Shown here one piece after another: positions 42,505-52,315 of a DNA stretch of 64,000 nucleotides. Below the pieces are notes generated by a model. It ran no database searches. It was not told the origin of the DNA and saw nothing but the letters and a program-made list of their open reading frames with translations. This DNA comes from Neolewinella aurantiaca (lineage in GTDB: Bacteria; Bacteroidota; Bacteroidia; Chitinophagales; Saprospiraceae), in contig NZ_VOXD01000006.1 in NCBI RefSeq assembly GCF_008014675.1, positions 70,521-134,520 of the forward strand. The letters are read 5' to 3'. Position numbers and translations under genes: made by a program. Positions within the stretch are counted from its first letter, which is position 1, and the number at the start of each line of letters is the position of its first letter.

Positions 42505-43434
42505 TCAGGGAAGCAAGCCGCTCACGTAGTAGTAAACTAGCAACAGAGGAGCTAATTCAACGGCGCAAATATACAATAAAAAATGCACGGGCCTACTGAA
42601 GAACAAACGGTTGCCGATGAACAGGCCTCTCATGAGGTGTAAACAGTATATCCCCACCAATATTCCTGCGCCACAATAAAGGAAAGTAGTTCGCCACTCT
42701 ACGGGGGCATAACTGATAAGCAGATTCACCGGGGAAATCAGCACTCCGCCCAAGATGGCAAAAATCATCAGGGCAAACACGTAGCGGCTTACTTCTTTCC
42801 GGACCGGGAAGAGGAATGAAAACAAGACCAGAACAATGTTTTTTATCCCAAGCGCGGCCGCAACCACGAGAGAACAAGTCAGCCAACTCCCCCAGATTCC
42901 GTAGCTGAGTCCGATTTCGAAATTCGTAGCAAAGAGGTAAACAAAGAAACCAGACGCAAGAAAAAAGTAGATGTAGCCCGTCCAGAGCGCTCCCAACTCA
43001 CCTCCCGACCGGCGGGTATAGAGCTGGTTCATTATTCCATCGTTCATCGTCGCTCTGAAACATTGCCGCAACAGATCTCCGAAGAGCAGCCACAATCCTG
43101 ACAGGGTGATCAGCAACATCACGTGGATGGCCAGAATACTTCCTTTCCCTTTATTCGGGTCGGTAGTCTGTATTACAAGGGGACCATTCTGGCGGTCGGC
43201 TGTTGCCCCTCTTCCGGGCGCGGACGCTGGTGCAGGGGAGGTTGAAGGAGCAAAGCCGGCAGGCCTCAGGTCAAACGGATTATCACTGACCTCCATCCGG
43301 TTGACCGAGTCAGTTGACTCTCCGGCAGTTTCTGCCGGCAAACGTGCCGTCAGCTCAAACGGATTCCGTTCCCCCTGGGCAAACAGAGAAGCCGAGAGGC
43401 ACATCAAACTACACAGAATAATCAGGTAACGCAA
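42505..43434 (-). CDS. DUF4271 integral membrane protein
   Basis: A 309-residue protein. I start at TTG 43434 because it gives a clean signal peptide (MRYLIILCSLMCLSASLFAQ) and a -7-like TATATTTC lies just upstream. The open frame itself runs to 43602. A Pro/Ala-rich linker (about residues 60-85), part of it encoded by a 19-bp motif copy, precedes about seven transmembrane helices (VMLLITLSGLWLLFG and onwards) of the DUF4271 family. Function is unknown. hemD follows after 41 bp. Confidence 0.82.
   Translation of the reverse strand: MRYLIILCSLMCLSASLFAQGERNPFELTARLPAETAGESTDSVNRMEVSDNPFDLRPAGFAPSTSPAPASAPGRGATADRQNGPLVIQTTDPNKGKGSILAIHVMLLITLSGLWLLFGDLLRQCFRATMNDGIMNQLYTRRSGGELGALWTGYIYFFLASGFFVYLFATNFEIGLSYGIWGSWLTCSLVVAAALGIKNIVLVLFSFLFPVRKEVSRYVFALMIFAILGGVLISPVNLLISYAPVEWRTTFLYCGAGILVGIYCLHLMRGLFIGNRLFFSRPVHFLLYICAVELAPLLLVYYYVSGLLP
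43216..43234 (+). repeat. 19-bp dispersed motif copy in the DUF4271 gene
   Basis: GGGCGCGGACGCTGGTGCA; one mismatch, triplet GGA. Encodes APASAPG in the linker. Confidence 0.7.
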
Positions 43435-43651
43435 AGGCAATGAAATATAGATTCCGAAGGTGAAGGTACAATCTTTGAAACGGCTAACGAAGCATCCAGC
43501 ATAAGCGTACAAACAGGCGGGTTTTATCCTGCAAAACCAGACAACTCTTACTGCCACTCCTGAAGCGTACTTCCGGAATCTGATACAACACGTAAGAAAC
43601 ACGTATAACAGCCTTTCCGGATACGTCTTTTACCCCAGAAAAAATCCGGGC

Positions 43652-43682
43652 AAAAAAAAGCCTGATCGCAACGCGATCAGGC
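43652..43682 (-). terminator. Rho-independent terminator of the T9SS cargo gene
   Basis: Perfect 10-bp stem GCCTGATCGC (43660-43669)/GCGATCAGGC (43673-43682). On the minus strand it is followed by eight T residues (43652-43659). Confidence 0.85.
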
Positions 43683-43797
43683 ACAAACAATCATAATCTC
43701 ATGAAAAAAAAGACGACCTAAAAAAATTCTTGTGTAGCGTATTAGCCACTTTTATTTTTCATAACAACCAAACGCTCAGTAGGGTTGGCCTATTATG

Positions 43798-46788
43798 TTA
43801 TTGAAACGTTATTTGTCCGCGACCTACAAAAAGCTCATTAGTATGAATTTCGTAGAAGTAATTGCCGGCGGCAATATTTGGACGAAAGAACTCAAACTGG
43901 TCACCTCTGAACGATTTGCGGAAGACTTTCCGGCCGGCCGCGTCGTAGAGTTGAAAGTAGAATTCGGAGTTGAGCGCTTTCCAGCCCGAGATCTGTACCG
44001 TTGTACGATCACTTGTTGGGTTGGGGCTCGTTATTATATCAACACCAATTGCTTCTGGTAAGTTACGGTTTGCGGTAGAGAGCAGACAACCATCTTCATT
44101 ATAGAGGTCGTTGCAACCTACCACGTGCCTCACTTCTTCGGAGAACAATGGTGATTCATAGTCAAAATAAACGGCAGCACGATTTCTGATAACGGAACCC
44201 GTTGTAGTATTCGGTTTTTGGGATAGTCGGTATGAGACATAGCCCTGTCGGGTAACCGCATCAGCTTCCCCCGTGCCGCCGCCTGAAAAAATTCGGATTG
44301 AATCAAACGTGATCTTCAGAATACCGCCCTGGTAAAGGACGAAATCATAGGGATGACTCGCGGCGCCCATTTCGAGGCTGTTGAAATCCAACAGTTCGGG
44401 GAGGGTGTCGCGGATGACCACGCGTTCGAAGGAGTCGTTGCCCGGCAGCGCGAAGAATACCGTATATTCAATGTCTGTTTTTGGGATAATGATAGAGTCT
44501 TGATAGCCTCGGGGATAAGCCATCAGTTGTAAAGCAGCGCCTTGATCCAGCGCAACGACTTCCTGTGTTAAAATGTCAATATTGAGGTTCCCGTCGTTAT
44601 CGGGAAACTGGCCGACGTAACCGGTGGTAAAACCGGTGTTGTCGTTATCGTCTGTCTGACAGCCTTCGGCAACCGCAGTAGGAAACTGGTTTCCCGGGTG
44701 GCCTTCGGATTGTTCTGCGATGAGGCGGTAAGTACTGACTTCCCCTGCGGGGATATCGACACCGATCACTTCAGAACTCATCGACTCCAGCATAAAGTTT
44801 CCTTGTGTCCGCAGAGCAATGTCTTCAACGATTACGTAGCTGCTTGTTTGCAGCATCGGGTTTTCCCCGATATTCGTAATGGTGAAGGACAGTCCTTCCA
44901 CCCGGTCACAACGACTGGTAACTACAATGCTTGAGCCATCCCAGTCGTCACTTACAGGAGCACATTCAATCAGAGGAAAGATTGTAACCTGAGAACTGAT
45001 CGCTTGTCCTGCAACGATGTCATTACAAGCAACGCGGACCGTGATGTCAATGGTTCCCTCCGTTGAGGGAGCCAGATCGCCGATATCGAATATCAGCGTG
45101 TTTTCGTTTTGTTCTGCCGGTGTGATACCGGAAGAAATGTAGGTGAGACTTTCATCGAGGATGAGCTCGATGCTGGCGTCTTCTGCAGTATCCGTCCCTG
45201 TGTTTCCGTAGCTAAGCGTGATGCGTTGGGTATCGCACTGAATAGCGGGAGTTGCACTTGCTGTAACTTCCAGAAGGGGGCAGTCATAAGCAGGTTGCAG
45301 GGCGAAATTGTGAAAGACCGAATCGTAAGGAACAGTAAGGTCGACCGTAATTTGGTCGCTGCCACAAATATTCCAGCGGTCATTCTTTTGCAGCAGGGTT
45401 ACTTCGTAGGTGTCGGCATCGACACGCAATTCATAGTTTCCGAGCGAATCGGTACTTCCGAAGAAGGTTGCCGTTTCACTTTCGGCCCTTACCAGCCAGC
45501 CACTCAGCCCAAGGTCTCCTTCGGAGTAGGGGCCACAGTCGTTTGCGGAAGGGAAGTAAACCTTACCCTGCAGGTAGTTGGTTTGAAGCGCTCCGAGATC
45601 GTTCGTCTTAAAGAGAACCATTTCGTTACCCAGCACACCGTCGAAACGGGCACTGAAACCAGCCAGGGCGTAGCCACCGTCCAGGGTCTTGGCGAGATCT
45701 TCTCCTACATCGAGCGTTTCCTCGTCTCCGAGGCGGCGCTGCCAGAGGACCAGACCATCTTCGGACCGGACTTTCACCATTAGTACGTCAAGGTTAGATG
45801 GTGTTGGTACAGTTTGACCGACTGCGACGAGGCTTTCGCCGTTGTCGTCTTCGATTACGCTGTAGAGTACATCATCCAGTGGTCCTGCGTCAATTTCGTG
45901 GTACCACAGCGTATCTCCGTTGAGATTCGCTTTTGCAATTAATGCTTTATTCGTGTTGTCCGCAGATCCTACAAAGACCAGGTGGTCATCGTTGGTGCGG
46001 ATGATATTTTCGAGTTGTTCGTCGCCAGTTTCAGTTCCGTAGCTTTTGGTCCATTGAATTGAGCCATCAGCAGCAAGGCCGTGAAGGACGATGTCCTTCG
46101 TTGCACCGTTTACTGTCTGAGCTGTTCCGGCTACGATCATGCTCCCGTCGGGGTTGGCCACCGTTCCGAAGCCTTCGCTGGTAAAGTTCTCACTGATTAC
46201 CGTGCGAAAGAGTTCATCGCCGTTAGCGTCCACCTTTATGATCAGGATATCGCGCCGGCTCGTTCCTGTCTGTTTGCGGTAACCGGTAATCAGGAACTCT
46301 TCGTTAGGCAGAGCGATGATTTGCCGTCCACGTTCATCGGTGACTGCGTCACCGTAAGAGCGGCTGAAAACAACCCGCCCCAGTTGGTCAAGTTGTACCA
46401 GAAAGGTCTGCTCGGCGCTCGTTGGTGTTTCCTGCCGAAAACCGAGAACCAGGTAGTTGTCATCGTCAATGGCAAGTACATCTTCAGCTTGTTCAATGAA
46501 GCCAGCGTCGTACTGCCGTGTCCAGATCGTTGTACCGTCTACGTCGGTGCGAACTACGAAAATGTCAAAGTCGTTATCGTCGCCCTGTACCCCCCGGGTG
46601 CTGCCAACCTCGATGTATCCGTGGTCTTTAGTCTGGAGGATCGCCTGACCGAAGTCATCTTTAGGGCCGCCGATTTTTTTTTCAAACCCTTGAGCCCCAA
46701 CACTGAAAGTAAGACAAAGCGCAGCCAGCATCAGGGCCATACGCTGGCACTGACGACCGAGGGCCAATACCATAAGTCGCTTTTTCAT
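43798..46788 (-). CDS. Large secreted protein with beta-propeller, DUF11-like domains and T9SS sorting domain
   Basis: About 996 residues from ATG 46788, which gives the signal peptide MKKRLMVLALGRQ...FSVGAQ; the upstream 40 codons are not signal-like. Residues about 35-390 hold repeated blades of about 50 residues (WTRQYDAGFIEQAEDVLAI, IIRTNDDHLVFVGSADNTN). Then come a carboxypeptidase-like domain and DUF11-like repeats (SYGNTGTDTAEDASIELILD). The end (VQISGWKALNSEFYFQLYDA to GRGQITFQ) is a type A T9SS C-terminal sorting domain, so it is exported across the outer membrane and probably attached to the surface. A strong terminator follows. Confidence 0.85.
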   Translation of the reverse strand: MKKRLMVLALGRQCQRMALMLAALCLTFSVGAQGFEKKIGGPKDDFGQAILQTKDHGYIEVGSTRGVQGDDNDFDIFVVRTDVDGTTIWTRQYDAGFIEQAEDVLAIDDDNYLVLGFRQETPTSAEQTFLVQLDQLGRVVFSRSYGDAVTDERGRQIIALPNEEFLITGYRKQTGTSRRDILIIKVDANGDELFRTVISENFTSEGFGTVANPDGSMIVAGTAQTVNGATKDIVLHGLAADGSIQWTKSYGTETGDEQLENIIRTNDDHLVFVGSADNTNKALIAKANLNGDTLWYHEIDAGPLDDVLYSVIEDDNGESLVAVGQTVPTPSNLDVLMVKVRSEDGLVLWQRRLGDEETLDVGEDLAKTLDGGYALAGFSARFDGVLGNEMVLFKTNDLGALQTNYLQGKVYFPSANDCGPYSEGDLGLSGWLVRAESETATFFGSTDSLGNYELRVDADTYEVTLLQKNDRWNICGSDQITVDLTVPYDSVFHNFALQPAYDCPLLEVTASATPAIQCDTQRITLSYGNTGTDTAEDASIELILDESLTYISSGITPAEQNENTLIFDIGDLAPSTEGTIDITVRVACNDIVAGQAISSQVTIFPLIECAPVSDDWDGSSIVVTSRCDRVEGLSFTITNIGENPMLQTSSYVIVEDIALRTQGNFMLESMSSEVIGVDIPAGEVSTYRLIAEQSEGHPGNQFPTAVAEGCQTDDNDNTGFTTGYVGQFPDNDGNLNIDILTQEVVALDQGAALQLMAYPRGYQDSIIIPKTDIEYTVFFALPGNDSFERVVIRDTLPELLDFNSLEMGAASHPYDFVLYQGGILKITFDSIRIFSGGGTGEADAVTRQGYVSYRLSQKPNTTTGSVIRNRAAVYFDYESPLFSEEVRHVVGCNDLYNEDGCLLSTANRNLPEAIGVDIITSPNPTSDRTTVQISGWKALNSEFYFQLYDAAGRKVFRKSFRGDQFEFFRPNIAAGNYFYEIHTNELFVGRGQITFQ

Positions 46789-46987
46789 TAGTTGAGTTTG
46801 AAGGTCGCTATCCGTTGATTGCAATGCAAATATGAGGGCAGATGTAGCCCACCCAAAAAACACAATCCCGGCTTTGTTGAAAAAATTGTAGTATTTATTA
46901 GCTCTCATAACTCATATTTTACGGCCGAAACCTTAACAAATGCTTAGATTTACACAATCTTCGCCCCGTTAGCATTGTTGAAAAAAC

Positions 46988-48415
46988 ATGGACTCTACCG
47001 TTGAAAAAAATCCACTGATTTCCATATATCAGTCATTAGACAAGGCTGATGTCCGTCGTTTAGGGAAATGGTTGGACAGCCCTGCTCACAACAAACGGGA
47101 AGACGTGAGGGCACTGCATGCCTATCTCAGCGGCGGTGGAGACCGCCTGTTTAAAACGTCTTCACTTGGTAAAATGCGTATCTGGAAGCGAATATTCCCC
47201 GGAGAAACCTATAACGACGCCCGTTTAAGACAAACCTTCCACTGGGCGCTGAAAGCTACCGAGTCGTTTCTGGCCTGGGAAAACTGGCAAAACGATCCTA
47301 TGAATCAACAATTGGGTCTGGCCAAGGAGTTGCGCCGCCGCAATATTTCTGGTTCTGCGGGGCGAAGCCTCCGCAAAGCGGAACAACTTCAGGAGAAAAC
47401 CCTCGTAAGAAACGAAGCTTACTACCGCAACCAGTATGAGTTGGAGTTAGAAAGGGAAGAGCATCGCACCTATTATCAGTTACTGGACAAACCCCGCTTC
47501 CAGCAAATATCGGATACACTGGACATCACCTACCTGATCGAAAAACTCAAAGCCAGTGGAAATATGCTTTTCCATCAGCGGGTTTACAGAACGGAGTATT
47601 CTGTCCGTTTTTTAGACGAGGTCATCAGTTACGTTGAGCAGCTCGACCTTGAGGATTACCCCGTTCTGGCCATCCACTATTATGGCTATCGGGGCCTCGT
47701 TGAAGACGATGTATCGGGAACTACGATCAGTCTCTTGAGGGATGCAGTAGAAAAACACGGCAACCTGCTGAGCAGGGTAGACCTCCGTTACGTCATTCTG
47801 ATGGCGATCAACCTCTGCATCTCAAACATGAATCAGGGCCGGGAACCCTACATAAGAGAATCATTCGAATGGTACCGCCTGGGGTTCTCCCGCCAGGTAA
47901 TCACCCAAGACAACCTGCTGACCCGTGCAACTTACCTCAATGTGATTACTATTGGCCTCCGGCTGCAGGAATACGATTGGATCCGACGCTTTATAGATTC
48001 CCACACCAAACAACTCGAAGACGATATCCGGGAGAATACCGAAAGCTTTGCCCGCGCACGCCTTGCCTACGAACAGAAAGACTACGACACCGGCATGCCG
48101 TTGTTGGCACAAGTTGACTTCAAGCATCCCGTGTACAACATCATGGCCAAAACTCTTCAACTAAAAATCTATTACGAAATCGACGAATACGACGCAATGG
48201 ATAGCCAGTTGGACAGCATGACCACCTACCTGCGGCGAAAAACACTTTCGGATCTGCACAAAGACAACTTCGGTAATATTGTCCGTTTCGTACGGCGCAT
48301 GAGCCGCCTCAAACCAGGAGACCGCAAGAAAAAAGCCGAACTACGGGAACAAATAGAAAACGCCAGCCCTCTGACCGAGAAAAAATGGCTGCTCGAGCAG
48401 CTCGACAAACGTTGA
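46988..48415 (+). CDS. Conserved hypothetical helical protein
   Basis: A 475-residue cytoplasmic protein with no signal peptide or membrane segment. Almost entirely alpha-helical by composition, it may be a TPR-like superhelix (YNIMAKTLQLKIYYEIDEYD and similar). The N-terminus DSTVEKNPLISIYQSLDKAD and the LGKWLDSPAHNKRED stretch are probably conserved in Saprospiria, but I cannot name a family. It is divergent from the T9SS cargo gene. Confidence 0.7.
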   Translation: MDSTVEKNPLISIYQSLDKADVRRLGKWLDSPAHNKREDVRALHAYLSGGGDRLFKTSSLGKMRIWKRIFPGETYNDARLRQTFHWALKATESFLAWENWQNDPMNQQLGLAKELRRRNISGSAGRSLRKAEQLQEKTLVRNEAYYRNQYELELEREEHRTYYQLLDKPRFQQISDTLDITYLIEKLKASGNMLFHQRVYRTEYSVRFLDEVISYVEQLDLEDYPVLAIHYYGYRGLVEDDVSGTTISLLRDAVEKHGNLLSRVDLRYVILMAINLCISNMNQGREPYIRESFEWYRLGFSRQVITQDNLLTRATYLNVITIGLRLQEYDWIRRFIDSHTKQLEDDIRENTESFARARLAYEQKDYDTGMPLLAQVDFKHPVYNIMAKTLQLKIYYEIDEYDAMDSQLDSMTTYLRRKTLSDLHKDNFGNIVRFVRRMSRLKPGDRKKKAELREQIENASPLTEKKWLLEQLDKR

Positions 48416-48452
48416 GACCGCAGGTAGCCCCAAAAAAACAACCGGCCTTTTT

Positions 48453-48470
48453 CCCCGTTGGGAAAAAGAC
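48453..48470. terminator. Hairpin downstream of the 475-residue gene
   Basis: CTTTTTCCC and GGGAAAAAG form a 9-bp stem with a short loop, about 40 bp after the stop. No separate T-tract beyond the A/T stem. Confidence 0.45.
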
Positions 48471-48634
48471 CAGCTTGAATTTTCACCGCTATGTGTTCGA
48501 GACAGTGCGCTCCACTATTTAAAGCAGTTGTGCAGGGCGGGAAAATTCTCACGTTGCAAAAAAGAAAAACCTCTACCAGTCAACGGACCACTCTGGGTTA
48601 AATGAAAGGTTGAGAAATAAAACTTGTCAGGAGT

Positions 48635-49126
48635 TTAGAAAGGCAGATCATCATTGACTGTTTCCAATACTGTTTCGTCCAGCGATACGGCAGTTCGTTC
48701 GCGTCGGCGCTGTGTTTTGTTATCAATTGCCGCCGGAGCCGGGTCGGCAACCATAGTGGAAGACATTTCCTGATCGCCCAGTTGCCGGTCGCCTCCACCC
48801 AGAAAAGAAAACGACTGAGCGATTACCTCCGCAGAAGTACGGTTTTGGTCGTGCTTATCGACCCACTTACGGTACCGCATTGATCCCACGATCGATACTT
48901 GTTTCCCACGGTCCAGGTACTGATCAAAGAGCTCAGCGAGTTTACCGAAGGCCTTCACGCGGTGCCAGTCCGTCCGGGTTTGTTTGTTGCCATTGCGGTC
49001 ACGGTAATACTCGTTAGTGGCCAGCGAGAACTCGGCAACAACTATTCCGCTCGGTAGCGTAGTTGTTTTGGGAGCATCGCCGAGGCGGCCAATAAGGTTG
49101 ATGAAATTGCTGGTATTGATATTCAT
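48635..49126 (-). CDS. ssb: Single-stranded DNA-binding protein, copy 1
   Basis: A 163-residue SSB with the OB fold (LIGRLGDAPKTTTLPSGIVVAEFSLATNEY, then TDWHRVKAFGKLAEL) and a C-terminal acidic tip ending DDLPF, which recruits repair and replication proteins. This is the complete SSB form expected for the housekeeping protein. A near-duplicate lies 162 bp upstream on the same strand. Confidence 0.93.
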   Translation of the reverse strand: MNINTSNFINLIGRLGDAPKTTTLPSGIVVAEFSLATNEYYRDRNGNKQTRTDWHRVKAFGKLAELFDQYLDRGKQVSIVGSMRYRKWVDKHDQNRTSAEVIAQSFSFLGGGDRQLGDQEMSSTMVADPAPAAIDNKTQRRRERTAVSLDETVLETVNDDLPF

Positions 49127-49288
49127 GGCGATTATATTTAAAGAGGGAAAAATCTCCGGCCCGGTGCAACCGCAAAGGGTAACGGCGTCGCGGACCGGAG
49201 CAAAAAGGGTGATTAATGATTACAGTGTCGGGCCTTGCCCGGTAAAGTGTCAAGCGTAATCTGATGACGAAAACGCTGGTGCAGAACG

Positions 49289-49789
49289 CTACGACTCAAG
49301 CTCTTCAACGGCCTGAATCACCTCGCCAATGTCGGCGGTCGGGGTTTTGGGACGGGCGGCGGTTTTCTTGCGGCGGGAAGAGGTTTTCTTCGCCACCGGC
49401 TCCGCTACCATCATCGCCTCGTGAGCGTCTTCGATCATAGCCTCCTCTTTGTTTTTGCGACTGCCGCCCAGGAAGGTGAACTCTTCGGCAATCACTTCCG
49501 CTGATGTCCGGGTCTGCTCAAACTTATCTACCCATCTGCGGTAACGCATGGTGCCGACAATCGAGATCGGGCTACCGCACTGCAGGTGCTGATCGAAGAG
49601 TTCCGCAAGTTTGCCGTAGGCCTTTACGCGGTGCCATTCGGTCCGGGTCTGGCGCTCGCCCTGCTTATCCCGGTAATATTCATTGGTGGCGAGAGAAAAT
49701 TCTGTAGCGGTTTTACCCGTCTTGAGAACAACGGTCTTAGGGTCAGTACCAAGATTGCCGGTAAGGTGGATGTGGTTACGTACGTTCAT
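49289..49789 (-). CDS. Single-stranded DNA-binding protein, copy 2, lacking the acidic tip
   Basis: A 166-residue paralogue with the same OB fold (LTGNLGTDPKTVVLKTGKTATEF, TEWHRVKAYGKLAELFDQH). After the OB domain the tail is Lys/Ala-rich (AKKTSSRRKKTAARPKT) and ends AVEELES, with no DDxPF-type tip. It should bind ssDNA but not recruit partners the usual way. Upstream of ssb copy 1 in the same direction; co-transcription is possible. Confidence 0.9.
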   Translation of the reverse strand: MNVRNHIHLTGNLGTDPKTVVLKTGKTATEFSLATNEYYRDKQGERQTRTEWHRVKAYGKLAELFDQHLQCGSPISIVGTMRYRRWVDKFEQTRTSAEVIAEEFTFLGGSRKNKEEAMIEDAHEAMMVAEPVAKKTSSRRKKTAARPKTPTADIGEVIQAVEELES

Positions 49790-50165
49790 TATTGTGAGCG
49801 TTTGTCAGCCGCAGCGGGAAGGTTGATGTATGCCACGGCCGGGTTTGGTAATACGCCACTTCAGTTCCGGGCCGGGCCCTTCCAATCGGTGACGATGCAA
49901 AGGTGGAGGCACCAACAAACGCTAGTCGTCTTTTATACGTATACTTGCGTTTACAAACGTTTAAAAACGACTAACATTTAACTAAACACCTGATTAACAG
50001 CTACTTGAACCTAAATACAAATTTTCGCTTTTTTTCGCACTTTTATCTTTGATGACAAGCTATTTGCTCGTTTTCAGCGAACGAAATTTTCTTCCCTCCG
50101 CAATTGCGGGAGGTAGAATTACATAAATTTCGTGTTGTCCGTCCCGTCTTTCCCGGTACGGCTTA
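49790..50165. other. Intergenic region without a convincing gene
   Basis: AT-rich spacer upstream of ssb copy 2. It contains a TATCTTTG -7-like element on the plus strand (50044-50051) with no suitable -33 element, and a hairpin around 50095-50113 (CTCC-GCAA/TTGC-GGGAG). No protein-like frame over 30 codons is evident. Confidence 0.45.
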
Positions 50166-51044
50166 CTATTCACCAAGTCTCTTCAGGCTACGCAGCAAAT
50201 TTCCGACATTGTTGCGCAGCACGAATTCTACCCGACGGTTGGCCGTGCGTCCTTCGGGGCTGGCGTTGGATTTTGCGGGACTGAACTCTCCCTGGCTGGC
50301 GGCAACAACCCGGTTGGGGCTCAGGTAATACGTATCAGCCATCTCTTTGGCAAGAAAAATTGCGCGCGCAGCTGCGTACTCCCAGTTGTCCGTATTCCGG
50401 CGTGGGTTCGGCTGGTTGTCGGTATGTCCCACAATGGTGAGCTTAAGCAACGGATCACTTTGCAGTGCATCCAGCACTGCCCGCAGTACAATTGCCGCTT
50501 CATCGTTGAGTTTCTCTGAGGTCCGGTTTTTGAACAACAGGTCTTCCTGAACACTGAGCTTCACCTCGCCGGCACTTATACTGATCGTGTAGCTATCGTC
50601 GGGGATGTTAGCGTCAAGTGATGTCATCATCACACTATCAGCACGCATCACGCCACGTTGAAAATTATCGACAATCCCCTGCTGATTCTGAAGAAGTGTA
50701 TCGTACTTCAAGCCAGCAGCCTCCAGTTCCTTCCGGACGTTTGCCAACTCATTACTCATCCGTGAACTGGTGGAGTTCAGGTTTCCGCTCAGGGCGTCGA
50801 TCTGGTCTTTCTGGGCAATGAGTTTATCCTCGAGATTGCTCTGGGCAACCAACAGTGCGGCCTTTCCTCCGTTCGCCTGGTCCAGAGCAGACATCAGTTT
50901 TTCGATACTGTCCTGCCTGAAGCTGATGCCCGATTCCAGATGAGCAATCCGGTCGGCATACAGGGCCTCCATCTTGTCGAACTTCTTAGGAGCGACACAA
51001 CCACAAATGATTACTGAAGAGAGTAGGAGTAATAAACAACGCAT
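50166..51044 (-). CDS. OmpA-family lipoprotein with coiled coil
   Basis: A 292-residue envelope protein. Signal peptide with lipobox IICGC, a coiled-coil middle (about residues 25-120) and an OmpA/Pal peptidoglycan-binding domain (about 165-285): LTIVGHTDNQPNPRRNTDN, then SPEGRTANRRVEFVL with the conserved NRRV. It would tether a membrane to peptidoglycan. Monocistronic, between ssb and a metalloprotease gene. Confidence 0.88.
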   Translation of the reverse strand: MRCLLLLLSSVIICGCVAPKKFDKMEALYADRIAHLESGISFRQDSIEKLMSALDQANGGKAALLVAQSNLEDKLIAQKDQIDALSGNLNSTSSRMSNELANVRKELEAAGLKYDTLLQNQQGIVDNFQRGVMRADSVMMTSLDANIPDDSYTISISAGEVKLSVQEDLLFKNRTSEKLNDEAAIVLRAVLDALQSDPLLKLTIVGHTDNQPNPRRNTDNWEYAAARAIFLAKEMADTYYLSPNRVVAASQGEFSPAKSNASPEGRTANRRVEFVLRNNVGNLLRSLKRLGE

Positions 51045-51158
51045 AATAGTACAGAGAATGAATTCACAGGCAAAAGTAGCCTGTTAGTCTTTTACTTAGT
51101 TAGTCTTTGGGCCACATCATCCGGCCCGCGTTATGGAAGCAGCTCCAATGAACCTGTT

Positions 51159-51938
51159 CTATCCAAGGGGTTCCGGAATAAAGAGCAGTTCTTTGCCGTG
51201 CTTTTTCAGCCAGGCATCATACACCTTATAGTCCGGCAAAGCACGTTCCACCTGCGCCCAGAACCGGGCGGAGTGATTTTGCTCCACCAGGTGCGCCAGT
51301 TCATGAATGATAACTGCGTCGAGTACTTCTGGCGGGGCGAGCAGCAGGCGGGTAGCCAGGTTGATATTCCCTTTATGCGAGCAACTCCCCCAGCGCGAGT
51401 ACGTATCGGACAGTTTCACGTGGTTGATCGGCCGTTGGAAGTGCGCAGCGTTTAGTTCGTGTACCCTGCGGGTAACTTCCGGCAGGTAAATACCCGCAAA
51501 ATATTTGGCCAGTAGCTTAGCGATGATTTCTCCGCTTTCCGCCCGGGCGTCGTCAATGTTCAGTTGAACTTCCAGCCGATCATCAGCAATTCTGGAGATA
51601 CGATGGCTTTTGAGCCCGTGCGTTTCCACATCGATTTGGTAACGCGTCCCCCTGATCTCGAACGTATAGTTGTTGGCCAGTTCAGCCTTTCGGTAATGAG
51701 CAAAGGCGGCTGGTTTTTTAGCGTACAAATCCTTCGCCCACTTCACCATATCCCGGGTCATCTTCGTGCGTTCGGTCTCACTCACGTGCGCGGGTATGCG
51801 GATGATGAATGCCTTCTGGGTAAGGGATGCACGGGCGTTGGAGCGCCCACGTTCTACGATCAGGCGAACCGGTACCGTTATATCTCCAAACACCAGTTGG
51901 TCTCTTGTTTCCTGTATTTTTTTGGGGCGTCTGGCCAT
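51159..51938 (-). CDS. YgjP-type zinc metalloprotease (DUF45/WLM-like)
   Basis: A 259-residue cytoplasmic protein with the zinc motif HELAHLVEQNHSARFW near residue 212: HELAH supplies two histidines and the catalytic glutamate, a second histidine lies downstream. The YSRWGSCSHKGNINLATRLLL segment before it is also typical of YgjP proteins, whose role is uncertain. An alternative ATG lies six codons upstream (51956). A 19-bp motif copy lies just upstream of that point. Confidence 0.85.
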   Translation of the reverse strand: MARRPKKIQETRDQLVFGDITVPVRLIVERGRSNARASLTQKAFIIRIPAHVSETERTKMTRDMVKWAKDLYAKKPAAFAHYRKAELANNYTFEIRGTRYQIDVETHGLKSHRISRIADDRLEVQLNIDDARAESGEIIAKLLAKYFAGIYLPEVTRRVHELNAAHFQRPINHVKLSDTYSRWGSCSHKGNINLATRLLLAPPEVLDAVIIHELAHLVEQNHSARFWAQVERALPDYKVYDAWLKKHGKELLFIPEPLG

Positions 51939-52315
51939 GGTTGCAAGAAACGACATTTGGGCGGGAACGCAGGTGCAGAGTTAAAGGACAAAAAGCAAAG
52001 TACGTTAGGCATCGGTTCAGGTTAGAAAGTTTCCCTTCTAGCGGAAGTACAATTTTTCATCTCTGAAACTGTTATCTGCCGCCCCCTTTCAATGCCCCTT
52101 CATGATACGATACTCAACGTCGAGACGGTCAGAAAGTTTTGGCATTGAATAACTCGCCCTTGTTATGGCTATCTTGAAAGGCAAGCTCTTCTACATGGTT
52201 CGCTATACCTAAGCCAGAGTGGTATAAGGAAATGAGCCGCCTAAGTTTGGATCCTGCTCGTTTTAATGCGACCTCTGCTTTTCAACCTAATTTGCGTCCA
52301 AGCCTAATTTTGTTT
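51939..52315. other. Intergenic region without a gene
   Basis: Holds the 19-bp motif copy at 51959-51977. A 15-codon frame starting at an ATG near 52164 is too short to call. No RNA signature is seen. Confidence 0.45.
51959..51977 (+). repeat. 19-bp dispersed motif copy
   Basis: GGGCGGGAACGCAGGTGCA, one mismatch; triplet GAA. Within about 21 bp upstream of the metalloprotease start. Confidence 0.75.

Noticed and set aside
50044-50126. A 24-codon frame right after a TATCTTTG element
   Set aside because: The start codon would precede the expected transcription start, there is no -33 element and the peptide is not protein-like.
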